Under the pieces are notes generated by a model that saw only the letters and a list, made by a program, of their open reading frames with translations, ran no database searches and was not told the DNA's origin. Position numbers and translations under genes: made by a program. From Zetaproteobacteria bacterium (lineage in GTDB: Bacteria; Pseudomonadota; Zetaproteobacteria; Mariprofundales; Mariprofundaceae): DNA of 6,483 bases. How positions within the stretch are numbered: the first letter of the stretch is position 1; each line of letters begins with the position of its first letter. The stretch lies in NCBI GenBank assembly GCA_021545595.1, contig JAJRVG010000181.1, positions 1 through 6,483 on the forward strand, read 5' to 3'. Below, piece after piece: positions 5,173-6,483 of this stretch.

Positions 5173-6483
5173 AACCGGGCATCATCCCAGCGAACATTCA
5201 TGCCCAGCTCCTGCGCCAATGGCACAAAATCAGGGAAAGATGTGGCAATCGCTGCTGCATTCTCGATAGTGATCTCTGCACCGGCACACTGGGCTGCCAC
5301 GGCCATGGCCATGGCAATACGATGATCACCTTCCGCATTCACGCTGCAGGCACCATCCAATACTCCTCCTTTGATCTGCAGGCCATCAGGCTGCTCCTCA
5401 ATATCGGCTCCGGCAGCGATCAGAGCTCTGGCCATCACAGCAATCCGGTCGGACTCCTTCACCCTGAGCTCTTCAGCTTCTGACAACACAAATTCACCAT
5501 CCGCCAGTGATGCGGCTGCAAAAAGAACCGGAAACTCATCAATCGAATCGGGTACATCGGCAGGGTTCACATCGATACCCGCCAACTGTTGATATGTAAC
5601 ATGAATGTCTGCTACAGCCTCTTCACCAACACTCCCTTCATTCTGCAGTTCCATCTGCCCGTTCATGTCTGAAAGAATCCTGCTCCAGCCGTTACGCAAC
5701 GGGTTCATACCGATACGCTCCAGGATAATATCTGAGCCTGGAACCAGAGAAGCCGCAACGGCAAAAAAACTTGCTGAAGAGGGATCTGCCGGAATATGGA
5801 TCGGCGCTTCCGGTGCAGTCAGTTTTCCAGTCGGGTTGAGGTGAATCACACCCGCTTCATCGACGTGAACAGGCTGGCCAAACAGTGGCAACATCCGCTC
5901 TGTGTGATCACGGGTCGGGCGAGGTTCAGCCACAGTGGTCCCACCATCGGCAAACAGGCCTGCCAGTAGCAGACACGACTTCACCTGCGCACTGGCAATC
6001 TCTGAGACATAATGAATGGCTTTCAGCGCACCGCCCTTAATCGTAATCGGTAGCAGATTACCGCCATCGCCACCATCAATGAGCGCCCCCATCCTGCGCA
6101 TTGGATCAACCACCCGCTTCATAGGGCGTTTGCAGAGTGACACATCGCCGGTCATCGTGGTGGTGAAAGATTGTCCGGCCAGCACACCTGTCATCAGTCG
6201 TACGCAGGTACCGGAATTACCGGCATCCAGCATCCCTGAAGGCTGTTTCAACCCATGCAGACCCACACCATGAACACGCAGCGACGTCTTCTCACCGTTG
6301 AGCCACTCGATCGTAACCCCCATATCCATAAACATCCGGGCCGTAGCCAGATTATCCTCACCGGGCAGAAAACCGTGGATCTCAGTTATGCCGTCGGCCA
6401 GTGATGCCAGCATAACAGCACGGTGAGACATCGACTTATCACCAGGAACAGTGACCCGCCCTTTCAGCGCTCCGGCTGCCGGA
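5169..6483 (-). CDS. aroA: 3-phosphoshikimate 1-carboxyvinyltransferase (EPSP synthase), 5' end beyond window
   Basis: AroA joins phosphoenolpyruvate to shikimate 3-phosphate, the sixth step of the shikimate pathway. The frame stays open to the right edge: ATG at 6431 is internal, lying inside the conserved VPGDKSMSHRA. The window therefore holds about 437 codons and lacks only a short N-terminus. Counting from the first complete codon, key motifs are GDKS (14-17), GNSGT with Arg95 (88-95), SAQVK (164-168), RDHTE (191-195), PADPSSASFF (231-240), IDEFP with the likely catalytic Asp (314-318), ELRVKESDRI (338-347) and GDHRIAMA (385-392). The GDKS, SAQxK and RxHTE motifs match the set described for class II EPSP synthases, but NPLR replaces the usual NPTR, and Gly, not Ala, stands at the position equivalent to E. 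coli Gly96. The stop overlaps the cmk start. No frameshift or missing core residue is visible. Confidence 0.96.
   Translation of the reverse strand, partial: PAAGALKGRVTVPGDKSMSHRAVMLASLADGITEIHGFLPGEDNLATARMFMDMGVTIEWLNGEKTSLRVHGVGLHGLKQPSGMLDAGNSGTCVRLMTGVLAGQSFTTTMTGDVSLCKRPMKRVVDPMRRMGALIDGGDGGNLLPITIKGGALKAIHYVSEIASAQVKSCLLLAGLFADGGTTVAEPRPTRDHTERMLPLFGQPVHVDEAGVIHLNPTGKLTAPEAPIHIPADPSSASFFAVAASLVPGSDIILERIGMNPLRNGWSRILSDMNGQMELQNEGSVGEEAVADIHVTYQQLAGIDVNPADVPDSIDEFPVLFAAASLADGEFVLSEAEELRVKESDRIAVMARALIAAGADIEEQPDGLQIKGGVLDGACSVNAEGDHRIAMAMAVAAQCAGAEITIENAAAIATSFPDFVPLAQELGMNVRWDDARL

Noticed and set aside
6429..6431. ATG at 6431 as the aroA start
   Set aside because: The frame continues upstream through the conserved VPGDKS sequence, so this Met is internal and the true start lies outside the window.
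1..6483. Mobile element, phage, defence or secondary-metabolite system
   Set aside because: Every gene is a recognised core gene in a conserved order, with no transposase, integrase, repeat array or atypical cargo.

Overview
The window is a tightly packed, single-strand block of housekeeping genes, all read on the minus strand. In transcription order (right to left) they are aroA (5' end cut by the window edge), cmk, rpsA, ihfB, lapA, lapB and pyrF. A possible next gene begins at the extreme left edge. No rRNA, tRNA, insertion sequence, CRISPR array, phage gene or intact plus-strand gene is visible.

The gene content points to a Gram-negative proteobacterium. It has an IHF beta subunit, a six-domain S1 protein and the LapA/LapB pair that governs lipopolysaccharide supply. 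In many Gammaproteobacteria cmk-rpsA-ihfB is followed by lapAB and pyrF, whereas in E. coli the two halves lie apart. The proteins are clearly diverged from the enteric versions: AroA has GNSGT and RDHTE motifs, and S1 has an extra acidic N-terminus and an unfamiliar C-terminal tail. A non-enteric gammaproteobacterium or a deeper lineage such as the Zetaproteobacteria would fit, but this is inference and the genus cannot be read from the window.

Layout: 5169-6483 aroA; 4486-5172 cmk, overlapping aroA by 4 bases (GTGA); 4394-4485 an A-rich rpsA leader with a tandem 8-base repeat; 2666-4393 rpsA; 2595-2665 a short gap with a small hairpin and a strong ihfB ribosome-binding site; 2310-2594 ihfB; 1976-2275 lapA; 1874-1975 a gap with a hairpin just before lapB; 743-1873 lapB; 53-742 pyrF, abutting lapB with no gap. 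No stretch longer than about 100 bases lacks a gene.

The genes link aromatic amino-acid synthesis (AroA), pyrimidine supply (Cmk recycles CMP and dCMP, PyrF makes UMP), translation initiation (S1), nucleoid architecture (IHF) and envelope homeostasis (LapA/LapB). Close spacing implies co-transcription, with likely internal regulation at rpsA and perhaps at lapB. I found no evidence of a previously undescribed system. The points worth a second look are start-codon choices, leader structures and the unusual AroA motif combination.
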